Below, piece after piece: positions 9,616-18,720 of a DNA stretch of 64,000 nucleotides. How positions within the stretch are numbered: the stretch's first letter is position 1; each line of letters opens with the position of its first letter. Below the pieces are notes generated by a model. It was not told the DNA's origin. It saw only the letters and a list, made by a program, of their open reading frames with translations, and ran no database searches. The position numbers were made by a program, and so were the translations under genes. The stretch is from Streptomyces tuirus (GTDB lineage: Bacteria > Actinomycetota > Actinomycetes > Streptomycetales > Streptomycetaceae), in assembly GCA_018195615.1 (NCBI GenBank), contig JAGTPG010000002.1, positions 2,980,501-3,044,500 on the forward strand, in the 5' to 3' direction.

Positions 9616-12188
9616 GTGCGCACCACGAGAAGCGTTCCCGCGAGACCTGCACTGATCGTCGCCCTGGCCCTCGCCACGGCGGGCTCACTCCTGCTCACCC
9701 CTGACATCGCCGGCGCGGACCCGAAGCCCGTCACCCGCGAGGGCCCCGCGGTGGACGACCGCGCGGCACAGGCTCCCGCCAGTGCGGCCCGCCGGGCCCT
9801 GACCGCTCCCGGGGAGACGTCCGCCGATACGGCCGCCCGCGGCTATCCCGCCGGCAGACCCTCTCCCCCGGTCCCGAGAACCCCGGCGACAAATCCCTGA
9901 AGCTCGGCCTGACGCCGTACCACGCGATCGCCCCGAAGCTGAACGCCTTACAACGCCTCGGCGACCGCGTCAGCGTGGAGGTGACCGGCCGTTCGGCCGG
10001 CGGCCACCGCCTCTACCTCGTCACCGTCACCGCCCCGGAGACCACCCGCCAGGCCCGCGCCCAGGACCGGATGCGCGAGCTGATCGAGAACGCGCCCGCG
10101 ACCGCCGCGAAGTCCCGCGAGATCAGACGCGCTTACAAGACCCCGGTCTTCGTCAACAGCAACATCCACGGCAACGAGTGGGAGGGCACGGACGCCTCCC
10201 TGGAGATCATCGAGCGGCTCGCGACGGCCCGGGACGCCAGGACCAGGGACCTCCTCGCGCACAGCCGCCTGTACTTCAACGTCACCGCCAACCCGGACGG
10301 CCGTATCGCCGGCACCCGCGCCAACGCGAACGGCTTCGACCTGAACCGCGACTTCGTCACCGCCTCCCAGCCCGAGTCCCGCGCGATGCGGTGGATCGAA
10401 CTCGACAAGCAGCCGGCCGTCCTGCTCGACCTGCACGGCTACGTCAACGGCACCCTCATCGAACCCACCACTCCCCCGCACGGCGAGAACTACGAGTACG
10501 ACCTCTTCCTGAAGCACACCTACGCCAATGCCCTCGGCATGGAGTCCGCCGTCAACGCCCTCGGCTACACGCCCGCGAAGGACGGCGTCGAACCGGCCCA
10601 GATCCCGTTCCGCGACCAGGAGGAGGGCTGGGACGACTGGCCGCCGATCTTCACCCCGCAGTACGCGGCCTTCCACGGCACGGTGGCCGCGCACACGGTG
10701 GAGATCCCGCTGGCGGTGAACAACGAGGAGTACGACGAACTCCCCGTCCCGGAGCTGCGCCGCCGCTCGGCGGTCAACACGGCCGTGGCGAGCGCCGCGA
10801 TCCGCGCGACCCTGAACCACGTACGGGAGCACCGGACCGACCTCGTCGCCGACCAGATCGAGGTCTTCCGGCGCGGTGCGACGGGCGCCCCGCAGGTGCC
10901 GGTGTCACCGGAGACGGTCCCCGGCGTCCCCGGCATCGGCCCGGAGGACGTCTACACGACCACCTTCCCGCGCGCGTACGTCATCCCGCCCGGCGACTCC
11001 CGCACCCAGCGCTCGGCCCCGGCCGCCGCCCGCCTCGTCGACCACCTCCTCGCCAACGACGTCCGGGTCACCCGGGCCACCCGCCCCTTCCGGCTCGCCG
11101 GACGGACCTGGCCCGGGGGCTCGTACGTCGTCGACATGCGCCAGCCCAAGCGGGGCATGGCGAACGTACTGCTGGCCGACGGCCGGGACATCAGCGACAA
11201 GGTGTCCGTGATGTACGACATCTCCGGCTGGAGCCTGGGCCGGCTGTGGGGCGCCACGGTCGAGCGGGTGCCGTCGGGCAGCCTGCGGGGCGCGCCCCTG
11301 CGCCCGGTCACGGAAGCGGCCCCCGTCGCTGAGGTGCCCGGGCACGGCGACCTGCGTCTGCGCCTGACCGATCCGCGCGAGGTCGCGGCCCTCAACTCCC
11401 TGCTCCAACAGGGCGTTCCGGTACGGCAGGCACCGGACGGCAGCGTGATCGTGCCGGCGTCGGCCCGCCGCGAGGCGCGCACGGCGGCCCGGACCCACGA
11501 TGTCGCCTTCACGGCCGCGCGGCTCACCGGCGGGACACCCCTGCGCCGCCTCCGTGTCGCCGCCGCCGTCACTCCGGGTGAGCTGTTCGCCCTGCGGGAG
11601 ATGGGCTTCGACGTCACACCGGTCTCGACGGCCGTCCTGAACGCGGGCTTCGACTGGTCGGGCACGGACGTGCTGATGGTGTCCGCCGGCCTGGACCCCG
11701 CTGAGCTGACCGCCCGGGCCCGCAGCGCTCTGGACGCCTTCCTCGACGACCACGGCCTGGTGGGCCGGGGCGCGACGGGAGCGGCGCTCAACGCGGCGGC
11801 GGACCGGCTGGCCGTCAAGCCGGTCGAGGGCAACCCGGACGCCAACGGCGTCGTGAGCACGAGGAACACGGGCGGCATCACGCGGAACGCACCCGCCCAC
11901 ACCTTCGTCTACGCCCCGCTCTGGTTCACCGACCTCGGCCCGGGCGTGGACGTGGAGCAGTCGTACGCGGCCGGGAAGCCGCTCGTCTCCGGACACTGGC
12001 GCCCGCTCCGCGACGGCGCCGGCGGTCCCGCCGCGGCGGCGGGACAGGCCTCGGTGGTCAGCGGTGACCGGACGGTCCTGTTCGGCACCGAACCACTCTT
12101 CCGGGACCATCCGAAGGGGGAATTCCCGCAGGTGGCGAGGGCATTGTTCACAGTGGCACACAGCGGTTCAGCAAAGGAGAGCGGATGA
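9616..12188 (+). CDS. Secreted M14 zinc carboxypeptidase (TTA codon; frame broken once)
   Basis: Large exported metallocarboxypeptidase, 857 residues once restored. GTG start, then a Sec signal ending near AGA-DPKP. The zinc ligands are visible as HGNEWEG (HxxE) and the His of LLDLHGYVNG; the catalytic Glu is in HTVEIPL. A C-terminal region of about 450 residues beyond the peptidase domain has no clear assignment. One base is missing near 9851 (CCCGCCGGCAG for CCCGCCCGGCAG). A TTA leucine codon at 9948-9950 implies dependence on the bldA tRNA. The stop overlaps the start of the next gene (ATGA), so the two are translationally coupled. Confidence 0.82.
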
Positions 12189-13330
12189 CGCAGGAGATCC
12201 ACGGCACCGTAGCGGACGGCTTCGAGGGGGTGCGCGAGGAGTTCGCCGCGTTCGTGGCCGGGGAACGCCCTGACTACGAGGGGCAGCTGTGCGCCTATGT
12301 CCATGGCCGCAAGGTCGTCGACCTGTGGGCCGGGACCGAAGCGGACGCCCTCTACGGCGTGTTCTCGTCCACCAAGGGCGCCGCCTACCTGGTCGTGGCC
12401 CTCCTGGTCCAGGACGGCACGCTCGAGCTGGACCGCAAGGTGACGTACTACTGGCCGGAGTTCGCGGCCGAGGGCAAGGGCGCCCTGACCCTGCGCGACC
12501 TGCTCGCGCACCGGGCGGGTGTGGTCGGCACCGACACCGGCTTCACCCTCGCCGAGCTGGCCGACGACCGTCAGCTCGCCGAGCGCCTCGCCGATCAGCG
12601 GCCGTTCTGGCGCCCAGGGACGGCGTTCGGCTATCACGCGCTGGTCAGCGGGGCTCTGGTGGGCGAGGTCGTCCGCCGCGCCACGGGTCGCACGCTCCAG
12701 GAGGTCTACCAGGAGCGGATCAGGACGCCGTACGGCCTGGACTTCCACCTCGGCCTGCCCGCGCCCCACGAGCCCCGCTTCCGCCCCACCCAGCCGATGG
12801 AACCGACCCCGGAGCAGCGGGCCGCCCTCGACGCGCTCCCGGACGGCCCGCACACCCTCGCCTCGATCGCCTTCAACCGCAACGCGCCCGACCCGACCGA
12901 CCTGGCCTCGCTGCCGAACATGCCGCTGGTCCGCGCCAAGGGCCCGGCGTCGGTGGGCGGGGTGGCGTCCGCGCGCGGCCTGGCCGGGATGTACGCGGCG
13001 GCGATCAGCGAGGTGGGCCAGCAGGCACCGCTGCTGAAGCCGGACACGGTGGTGGAGTTCGGCCAGTTCCACTCGGTCGGCTACGACGTGGTGGCCCGGG
13101 CCCACAAGTCGTTCGGCCTGGGCTTCCAGACGACCGCTGACACGTGGCACCCGTTTCTCGGCGCCGGGACGATCGGGCACAGCGGCGCGAGCGGCTCGCA
13201 GGCCTTCGCGGATCCGTGGGCCGGCCTCGCGTACGGCTACACGCGCCGCCGGTTCGCCTTCCCCGGCGGGGCGGCCCCGGAGAACGGCCGCCTGGCACAG
13301 GCCGTGCACAAGGCGGCACTCGCCCTCTGA
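12185..13330 (+). CDS. Serine hydrolase (class C beta-lactamase/EstB type)
   Basis: Penicillin-binding-protein-like hydrolase of 381 residues. The nucleophile motif is SSTK (SxxK), the second motif is Tyr in FGYHAL, and HSGASG near the C-terminus corresponds to the KTG-like box. Domain-wide similarity is to EstB-type esterases (LTLRDLLAHRAGV, FWRPGTAFGYH). There is no signal peptide, so it is probably an intracellular esterase or amidase. Its ATG overlaps the M14 carboxypeptidase stop, suggesting co-expression. A strong hairpin follows the gene. Confidence 0.85.
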   Translation: MTQEIHGTVADGFEGVREEFAAFVAGERPDYEGQLCAYVHGRKVVDLWAGTEADALYGVFSSTKGAAYLVVALLVQDGTLELDRKVTYYWPEFAAEGKGALTLRDLLAHRAGVVGTDTGFTLAELADDRQLAERLADQRPFWRPGTAFGYHALVSGALVGEVVRRATGRTLQEVYQERIRTPYGLDFHLGLPAPHEPRFRPTQPMEPTPEQRAALDALPDGPHTLASIAFNRNAPDPTDLASLPNMPLVRAKGPASVGGVASARGLAGMYAAAISEVGQQAPLLKPDTVVEFGQFHSVGYDVVARAHKSFGLGFQTTADTWHPFLGAGTIGHSGASGSQAFADPWAGLAYGYTRRRFAFPGGAAPENGRLAQAVHKAALAL

Positions 13331-13343
13331 CACCCGGGCACGG

Positions 13344-13382
13344 GCGGAGGCCGCACCCCACGTCCAAGGGTGCGGCCTCCGC
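13344..13382. terminator. Strong bidirectional hairpin terminator
   Basis: A perfect 15-bp stem (13344-13358 with 13368-13382) with a nine-base loop lies between the convergent serine hydrolase and Ohr genes. Confidence 0.85.
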
Positions 13383-13399
13383 GTAGGCAACGACGGCCG

Positions 13400-13817
13400 T
13401 CAGACCAACGTCACGGTGATGTTCCCGCGGGTCGCCTTCGAGTAGGGGCAGACCTCATGGGCCTTCTCGAGCAACGAGCGCGCGGTCCCCCGGTCCACCT
13501 TGGGGATGTCGGCGGCGATCTCGACGATGATCCCGAAGCCGTCCCGGTTCTTCCGAGGCCGACCTTCGCGGTGACGGTCGACCCGGTGAGGTCGGCCCCC
13601 TCCTGACGGGCGACGACGCCGAGAGCGCCCTGGAAGCAGGCGCTGTATCCGGCGGCGAACAGCTGCTCCGGGTTGGTCCCGGCGCCGCTGCCGCCCATCT
13701 CCTTCGGCGGGTTGACGACGACGTCGAGCTTGCCGTCGTCGGTGGCGACCCGCCCGTCGCGTCCCCCTCGGCGGTGGCGACGGCGGTGTACAGGACGTCG
13801 GACTGCTGGATGGGCAT
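13400..13817 (-). CDS. ohr: Organic hydroperoxide resistance protein (Ohr/OsmC; two frame breaks)
   Basis: Thiol peroxidase that reduces organic hydroperoxides. The two catalytic cysteines are visible in GYSACF and VCPYSKA, and the N-terminus LYTAVATAEGD with NPEQLFAAGYSACF is typical Ohr rather than OsmC. Two single-base losses (near 13760 and 13552) break the frame; restoration gives 139 residues, the normal Ohr length. ATG at 13817. The upstream neighbour, about 100 bp away on the same strand, is an NADP-dependent oxidoreductase under a MarR regulator. MarR-family OhrR proteins often control ohr, but no copy of the palindrome in the MarR intergenic region was noticed in front of this gene. 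Confidence 0.85.
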
Positions 13818-13913
13818 GCGGTGGTGTTCCTTCGGTCGTCCGCCGCGGCTCGCGCCCGGGCCGGGACGGATTCGGAAAGAAACTACCGCATGCCAGAAAT
13901 CCAGCAAAGGGCG

Positions 13914-14936
13914 TCAGAGCTTGACGATCATCTTCCCGGTGTTGTCCCCGCGCAGTACGCCCAGGAACGCCTCCAGATTGTTCTCGATGCCCTCGACCAC
14001 GGTCTCGCGGTACTTCAGCTCACCCGAGGCGACCCAGGGGGCGACCTCCTGCACGAACTGCGGCTGCAGGTCGTAGTGGTCCCCGACCAGGAAGCCCTCG
14101 ATACGGCCGCGGGTCTGGATGAGGCGGGCGAGGTTCCTCGGGCCCGGGGCGGGCTCGGTGTTGTTGTAGACGGAGATCATCCCGCAGACGGCGATCCGCC
14201 CGCCCTGGTTGAGGGAGCCGATGGCGGCCTCCAGGTGGTCACCACCGACGTTGTCGAAGTAGACGTCGATCCCGTCCGGGGCGGCGGCGCGCAGCTGCTC
14301 GCTCACGGGCGCGTCCTTGTAGTTGAAGGCGGCGTCGAACCCGTACTCGTCGACGAGCAGCTTCACCTTCTCGTCGGACCCGGCCGACCCGATGACCCGC
14401 GAGGCACCCTTCAGCCGGGCGATCTGCCCGACCTGGCCGCCCACGGCCCCGGCGGCGCCGGACACGAACACGGCGTCGCCCTCCTTGAAGGCGGCGGTAC
14501 GCAGCAGGCCCGCGTAGGCCGTGAGGCCGGTCATGCCGAGCACACCGAGGTACGCCGACAGCGGCGCGGCCTCGGGGTCCACCTTCACGGCGTTCTTCGC
14601 GGCCACGACGGCGTACTCGCGCCAGCCGAAGAAGTGCAGTACGTGATCCCCGACGGACAGCCCCTCCGCTTCGGAGGCCACGACCTCGCCGACGGCACCG
14701 CCCTGCATGACCTTGCCGAGCTCGAACGGGGCGACATAGGACTTCGCGGCACTCATCCGGCCACGCATGTACGGGTCCACGGAGAGGTACTTGTTCCGCA
14801 CGAGGACCTGTCCCTCACCCGGCTGCGGAACCTCCGCCTCGACGAAGGCGAAGTCCTCGGGCTTCGGCCAGCCGACGGGGCGGCTCGCCAGGTGCCACTC
14901 GCGGCTGACGGCGGGAAGAGCGGGGGTGTCGGTCAT
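13914..14936 (-). CDS. NADP-dependent medium-chain oxidoreductase (CurA/LTB4-dehydrogenase type)
   Basis: MDR-superfamily alkenal/one oxidoreductase of 340 residues that lacks structural zinc. The N-terminal part (LVRNKYLSVDPYMRGRMS) and the nucleotide-binding motif GAAGAVGGQVGQIARLKG are typical of NADPH-dependent double-bond reductases. The C-terminal GRIEGFLVGD and GKMIVKL are also characteristic. ATG at 14936 follows GAGGAC. It is divergent from a MarR gene, and two palindromes lie between them, so it is the probable MarR target, perhaps for detoxifying reactive carbonyls. Confidence 0.88.
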   Translation of the reverse strand: MTDTPALPAVSREWHLASRPVGWPKPEDFAFVEAEVPQPGEGQVLVRNKYLSVDPYMRGRMSAAKSYVAPFELGKVMQGGAVGEVVASEAEGLSVGDHVLHFFGWREYAVVAAKNAVKVDPEAAPLSAYLGVLGMTGLTAYAGLLRTAAFKEGDAVFVSGAAGAVGGQVGQIARLKGASRVIGSAGSDEKVKLLVDEYGFDAAFNYKDAPVSEQLRAAAPDGIDVYFDNVGGDHLEAAIGSLNQGGRIAVCGMISVYNNTEPAPGPRNLARLIQTRGRIEGFLVGDHYDLQPQFVQEVAPWVASGELKYRETVVEGIENNLEAFLGVLRGDNTGKMIVKL

Positions 14937-14966
14937 GGTGCGCCTGTCCTCACTGACTCGAGCAGA

Positions 14967-15008
14967 TGTTTCAGTACCTGAAACAACCATGCTCCTGAAA
15001 ATTTCAGG
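14967..15008. promoter_or_regulatory. Twin palindromic operators for the MarR regulator
   Basis: Two related inverted repeats lie in the divergent intergenic region: TGTTTCAG-TAC-CTGAAACA (14967-14985) and CCTGAAA-A-TTTCAGG (14994-15008). Both share the half-site CTGAAA and are AT-rich compared with the surroundings. Their position between the oxidoreductase and marR starts fits dual autoregulation. Confidence 0.75.
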
Positions 15009-15036
15009 TTGTCAAATAACCGGGTACCCTCGATCC

Positions 15037-15521
15037 ATGGCCTCCACCACACCGACTCCCGGGAACACCCGCCCCGATCCCCTGACCCTCGAGGTCGTCG
15101 AGCTCATCGGAGAGGTCGTGGCACGGTTCCACGAGGACTACGAGGAGGCGGCGGCGGAGCACGCGCTGACCGGGGCACAGGCTCGGCTGCTGAGTCTGCT
15201 GTGTCTTCAACCGCTGCCGATGCGCAGGCTCGCGCAACGGCTGAAGTGCGAGCCGTCGAACGTGACCGGGATCGTGGACCGGCTGGAGGCGCGGGGGCTG
15301 GTGGAGCGGCGGCCGGACCCCGCGGACCGTCGGGTCAAGGTGGCGGCGGCGACGGTGGAGGGGCGGCGGGTGGCTCGGGGGCTGCGGGAGTCGTTGCGGT
15401 TCGCCCGGGAGCCGCTGGCCGGGCTGTCCGAGGGCGAGCGGGTCGCCCTGCGTGACGCGTTGCGGGGATGCTGGGTGAGCAGGACCAGGCCCGGCCATCC
15501 GTTTCCGATGGCCGGGCCTGA
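15037..15521 (+). CDS. MarR family regulator (frame broken near the end)
   Basis: Winged-HTH regulator, 161 residues when restored. The dimerisation helix is followed by the DNA-binding core (LPMRRLAQRLKCEPSNVTGI, VDRLEARGLVERRPDPADRR, the wing, VKVAAATVEGRRVARGLRES). A lost G near 15465 (GCGGGGATG for GCGGGGGATG) extends the raw reading frame; the restored frame reads RGMLGEQDQ and stops at 15521, just beyond the hairpin. Paired palindromes upstream and the divergent oxidoreductase point to a redox or electrophile sensor. It has one Cys, in LKCEPS within the DNA-binding domain. Confidence 0.85.
15487..15519 (+). terminator. Hairpin at the marR 3' end
   Basis: A perfect 13-bp stem (AGGCCCGGCCATC at 15487-15499 with 15507-15519) with a seven-base loop. 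It overlaps the last codons of the restored marR frame. Confidence 0.8.
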
Positions 15522-15644
15522 TCTCCTCCGTACACTCAGCGCCGGTCCGCGACCCGGGTCGGCAGGACCCGGGTCCTGGCCATCGCCGCCGGGGCGCGGG
15601 GTCAGGGCCGCTCAGGGCGAGGAGCAGATCCCGAGCTTCAGCAG

Positions 15645-16404
15645 ATGCGGTACGTCGTTGCCGTCGCAGAGACGAACAGCTTCACCCGGGCCGCCGAGCG
15701 CTGTCTGGTCGTCCAGTCCGCCCTCAGCCACCAGATCGCCCGTCTGGAGAAGGAACTGGTCGCGCGGCTCTTCGAGCGCACCAGCCGCCGGGTACGGCTG
15801 ACGCCGGCCGGTGCGGCGTTCCTTCCCGCGGCCCGGCAGTGTCTGGACGCCGCCGAGCGCGCGGCCGACGAGGTCGCCGCGGCGGTCGGCGAGGTGCGCG
15901 GCCGGCTCGCCGTGGGCCTCATCCCGTCCGTCGCCGCGGTCGACATCCCGGGCGCCCTGCGTGACTTCAACCGGCAGTACCCGAACGTGCGCATCAGTCT
16001 GAGCGTGGGCGCGAGCCACGAACTCGTCGAGCAAGTCAGGACGGGAGGCATCGAGGTGGCCTTCCTCGGGCTGCCGACCACGGTTCGCCCCGAAGGGGTC
16101 ACCTTCCGAGCGCCCGACAAGGTCGCGATGGCCGGGCGGAACTTCCGGCGCGCCGGGCTCCAGCCCCGTATCCGGCAGATCACGGGCGAGGCCGGCCGGT
16201 TCATCGCGTCCCGCGGGGCCGGCGAGTACGACTTCGTCTTCTGGACAGCGATCGCGGACAGTACGCCGACTGGTTGCCCTCCCTGCGGCGGATTCTCGCG
16301 GACGGCTGCCTGATGGTGGTCGACAACGCCCTCTCCCACGCTCACGAACTCCAGTCGGCAAGGGCGAGATGGTGATCCTGAAAGACGCGCCCCCGCCCAG
16401 CTGA
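15645..16404 (+). pseudogene. Chimeric relic: LysR N-terminus joined to an O-methyltransferase C-terminus
   Basis: The first ~155 residues are a LysR regulator (MRYVVAVAETNSFTRAAERC, SALSHQIARLEKELVARLFE, VRLTPAG, start of the effector domain up to about 16110). The frame then continues without a stop into what looks like the second half of a class I O-methyltransferase (NFRRAGLQPRIRQITGEAG, GEYDFVFW, then in the next frame YADWLPSLRRILADG and VVDNALSHAHELQ). The methyltransferase tail has a one-base loss near 16259 and then jumps directly to GKGEMVILKDA, so about 25-30 codons seem missing. The AdoMet-binding half is absent. Both parts are therefore fragments and neither is expected to work. 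No ATG precedes the first conserved residues, so even the LysR start is damaged. Confidence 0.7.
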
Positions 16405-16434
16405 ACCGGCGACGGCCGGTCGGTGGGCGAGGCG

Positions 16435-17245
16435 CTAGGTGCACCACCACAGGAACCTGTTGCACGTCTTGGACGGGGACGGCTCCGGTGTGGGGGCCGG
16501 GGTCGTCGGGGCCGGGGGACGGGTCGGCGCCGGGGCCGGCCGGGCCGGTGTGGGGGCCGAGGTGGGGCGGCTCGGGGACGTGTCCGACGAGGCCGGCTCG
16601 GTTTCCTTCGTCGGCTCGTCGTCCTCCGCGTCCTTCGACTTCTCGGGCTTCGGGACTCGGAGGCCGACGGGGAGCCGGACGCCTCCGGCGAAGCGGACCT
16701 CGACGCCCCGTCACCCGCGGGCCGGCCCGTCTCGCCCGTCTCCGGGGACGCGTCGCCGTCCGCCGACTCTCCCCGGCCGCCGCCGGCTTCGGGCTCGACC
16801 TCGGCGCGTCCATCCCGAGCTCCGCGAGGCTCAGCCCGCCCGCCGCCAGCACGAACCCCGCCGCGACGAACAGGGTCCGACGCCGCCGCCGACGGTGCGC
16901 CGCGGCCTTCCGGTCCCGCCGGCTCGCCCCGCCAGGGCCCTCCGCGACCGGCCCGCGCCCGCGTCCACGCCGCCGGGCAGCACGCCCCGGCGGCTCACCC
17001 TCGGCGTCATCGTCGTACTCGCCGTGCTCGCCGTGCTCGCCGTGCTCGCCGTGCTCGCCGTCGGGCGCTTCCGGCCGTTCCGGCCCTCCGGGCCTCTGCG
17101 GCGCCTCACCCGCACCCCCTGACGGGGCGGCGTCGTACCCGCCGTACTCCGGCTCACGCCAGCGCAGGGATTCCGCTGAGGTGCCACACCCGGGGCAGGC
17201 GAGCGCGCCGTTGAGGTGCCGTCGGCACGGGTCGCAGTAGTCCAT
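16435..17245 (-). CDS. SCO2400-type protein: zinc ribbon, one membrane helix, CNRFLWWC tail (two frame breaks)
   Basis: Resembles the Streptomyces SCO2400 family, of unknown function. Order: an N-terminal zinc ribbon (MDYCDPCRRHLNGALACPGC), a disordered segment with a tandem Gly-Glu-His repeat, a basic stretch, one transmembrane helix (LFVAAGFVLAAGGLSLAEL, about residues 130-150), a long Ser/Pro/Glu-rich region, a Pro/Thr/Ala-rich segment, and the terminal motif CNRFLWWCT. Restoring one-base losses near 16804 and 16646 gives 270 residues ending at 16435. The conserved ends and variable linker suggest a cytosolic zinc ribbon anchored to an external Cys-containing tip; this is inference. Confidence 0.75.
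17021..17056 (-). repeat. Nine-base tandem repeat inside the SCO2400-type gene
   Basis: Four perfect copies of GCCGTGCTC on the plus strand, encoding alternating Gly-Glu-His on the minus strand, plus a degenerate fifth copy at 17012-17020. Repeat number could vary between strains. Confidence 0.85.
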
Positions 17246-17325
17246 GACGCGGGAAGATTAAGTTCCGCGTCGGTCACGTTCCTAGATCCCGCTGTGAAGG
17301 TTCTGTAGGGACACGCCGCCCCCAG

Positions 17326-17434
17326 GGTTTCGAAACTGTCGAAACCGTTATGTGCGCGACCCATTGACACCCCCGCCGCCGCGTCCTTACTGTCACGCCA
17401 GCATTTCGAACGTGTGCCGAAATCTCGAACAGGA
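17326..17434 (+). promoter_or_regulatory. Promoter and operators of the sugar-acid dehydratase operon
   Basis: A sigma-70-like promoter is visible: TTGACA (17364-17369), 18 bases, TACTGT (17388-17393). Upstream lies the inverted repeat GGTTTCGA-N5-TCGAAACC (17326-17346). Downstream, at about +18 to +32, is GCCGAAATCTCGAAC (17417-17431), the reverse complement of the window-wide operator GTTCGRKATATCGRM. TTTCGAACG at 17405 adds a further half-site. A repressor bound just downstream of the transcription start would block elongation or open-complex formation. Confidence 0.7.
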
Positions 17435-17497
17435 CCGATGGTACACAGACGGAACACTGACGGAATTGAGCCGACGAAGCTGCGAGGGACAACCGCC

Positions 17498-18659
17498 GTG
17501 CGCATCACCGGAATCAGCACACACGTGGTCGGGACGCCGTGGCGCAACCTGACGTACGTCCAGGTGCACACCGACGAGGGGATCACCGGAGTCGGCGAGA
17601 CCCGGATGCTGGACACACCGACGCCCTTCTCGGTTACCTGAGGGAGGCTGAGGCCAACCACATTCTCGGCTCCGACCCGTTCGCTGTCGAGGACCTCGTC
17701 AAGCGGATGAAGTACGGCGACTACGGCCGTGCGGGCGAGATCGTGATGTCCGGTATCGCCGTGATCGAGATGGCCTGCTGGGACATCAAGGGCAAGGCCC
17801 TCGGCGTCCCCGTCTGGCAGCTGCTGGGCGGCAAGGTCACCGACAAGGTCAAGGCGTACGCCAACGGCTGGTACACGACGGAGCGCACTCCGGAGGCGTA
17901 CCACAAGGCCGCCCAGGGCGTGATGGAGCGCGGCTACCGGGCGCTCAAGATCGACCCCTTCGGCACCGGCCACTTCGAGCTGGACCACAAGGAGACCCTG
18001 TACGCCGTCTCCCTCATCGAGGCCGTACGCGACGCCATCGGCCCCGAGGCCGAGCTGATGCTGGAGATGCACGGCCGCTTCTCCCCGCCACGGCCGTACG
18101 CCTGGCCAAGGAGCTCGCGCCCTTCAAGCCGGCGTGGCTGGAGGAGCCGGTCCCGCCGGAGAACCTCAAGGCGCTGGAGAAGGTCGCCGCCAAGGTCGAC
18201 ATGCCGGTCGCCACCGGTGAGCGCATCCACGACCGGATCGAGTTCCGCGAGCTGTTCGAGAGCCAGGCCGTGGACATCATCCAGCCGGACGTCGGCCATA
18301 TCGGTGGAATCTGGGAGACCAGGAAGCTCGCGGCGACGGCGGAGACCCACTACATGCTGGTGGCTCCCCACAACGTGGGTGGCCCGGTCCTGACCGCCGC
18401 CTCCCTCCAGGTCGGCTTCACCTCCCCGAACTTCAAGATCCTCGAGCACTTCAACGACTTCGCCGACGCGGAGATCAAGAAGGTCGTCAAGGGCGCCCCG
18501 CAGGTGAACCCGGAGGACGGCTGCTTCCACCTCTCCGACGCGCCCGGTCTCGGTGTCGAGCTGGACGTCGACGCCGCCGCCGAGTTCCCGCAGCAGCAGG
18601 CCCGCTTCGACCTCTGGGCGGAGGGCTGGGAACAGCGGAAGCCGAAGGGCACGCAGTGA
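17498..18659 (+). CDS. Enolase-superfamily sugar-acid dehydratase (galactonate dehydratase-like; two frame breaks)
   Basis: Mandelate racemase/muconate-lactonising family, 387 residues when restored (losses near 17613 and 18086). It converts an aldonic acid to a 2-keto-3-deoxy acid in related enzymes. Metal and catalytic residues can be placed by comparison with D-galactonate dehydratase: EMHGRF (ligand Glu and acid His), LEEPV, ATGERIH, QPDVGHIGG and APHNVGGP (catalytic His). The lid-domain LKIDPFG replaces the usual LKLN. GTG at 17498. It is first in a run with a Zn-dehydrogenase, a U32-like protein and a ChvE-type importer. The exact substrate (galactonate, arabonate or other) cannot be read from sequence. 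Confidence 0.82.
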
Positions 18660-18720
18660 CCGCCCGGCCTCCGGAAACCCGGAACCGGCGACCGAAACCT
18701 TCGAAACCCTCAGGAGCGAC

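Noticed and set aside
15645..16313. A genuine new LysR-methyltransferase fusion enzyme
   Set aside because: Both halves are incomplete (no complete effector domain, no AdoMet motif) and the second half has further damage, so decay by deletion is more likely.
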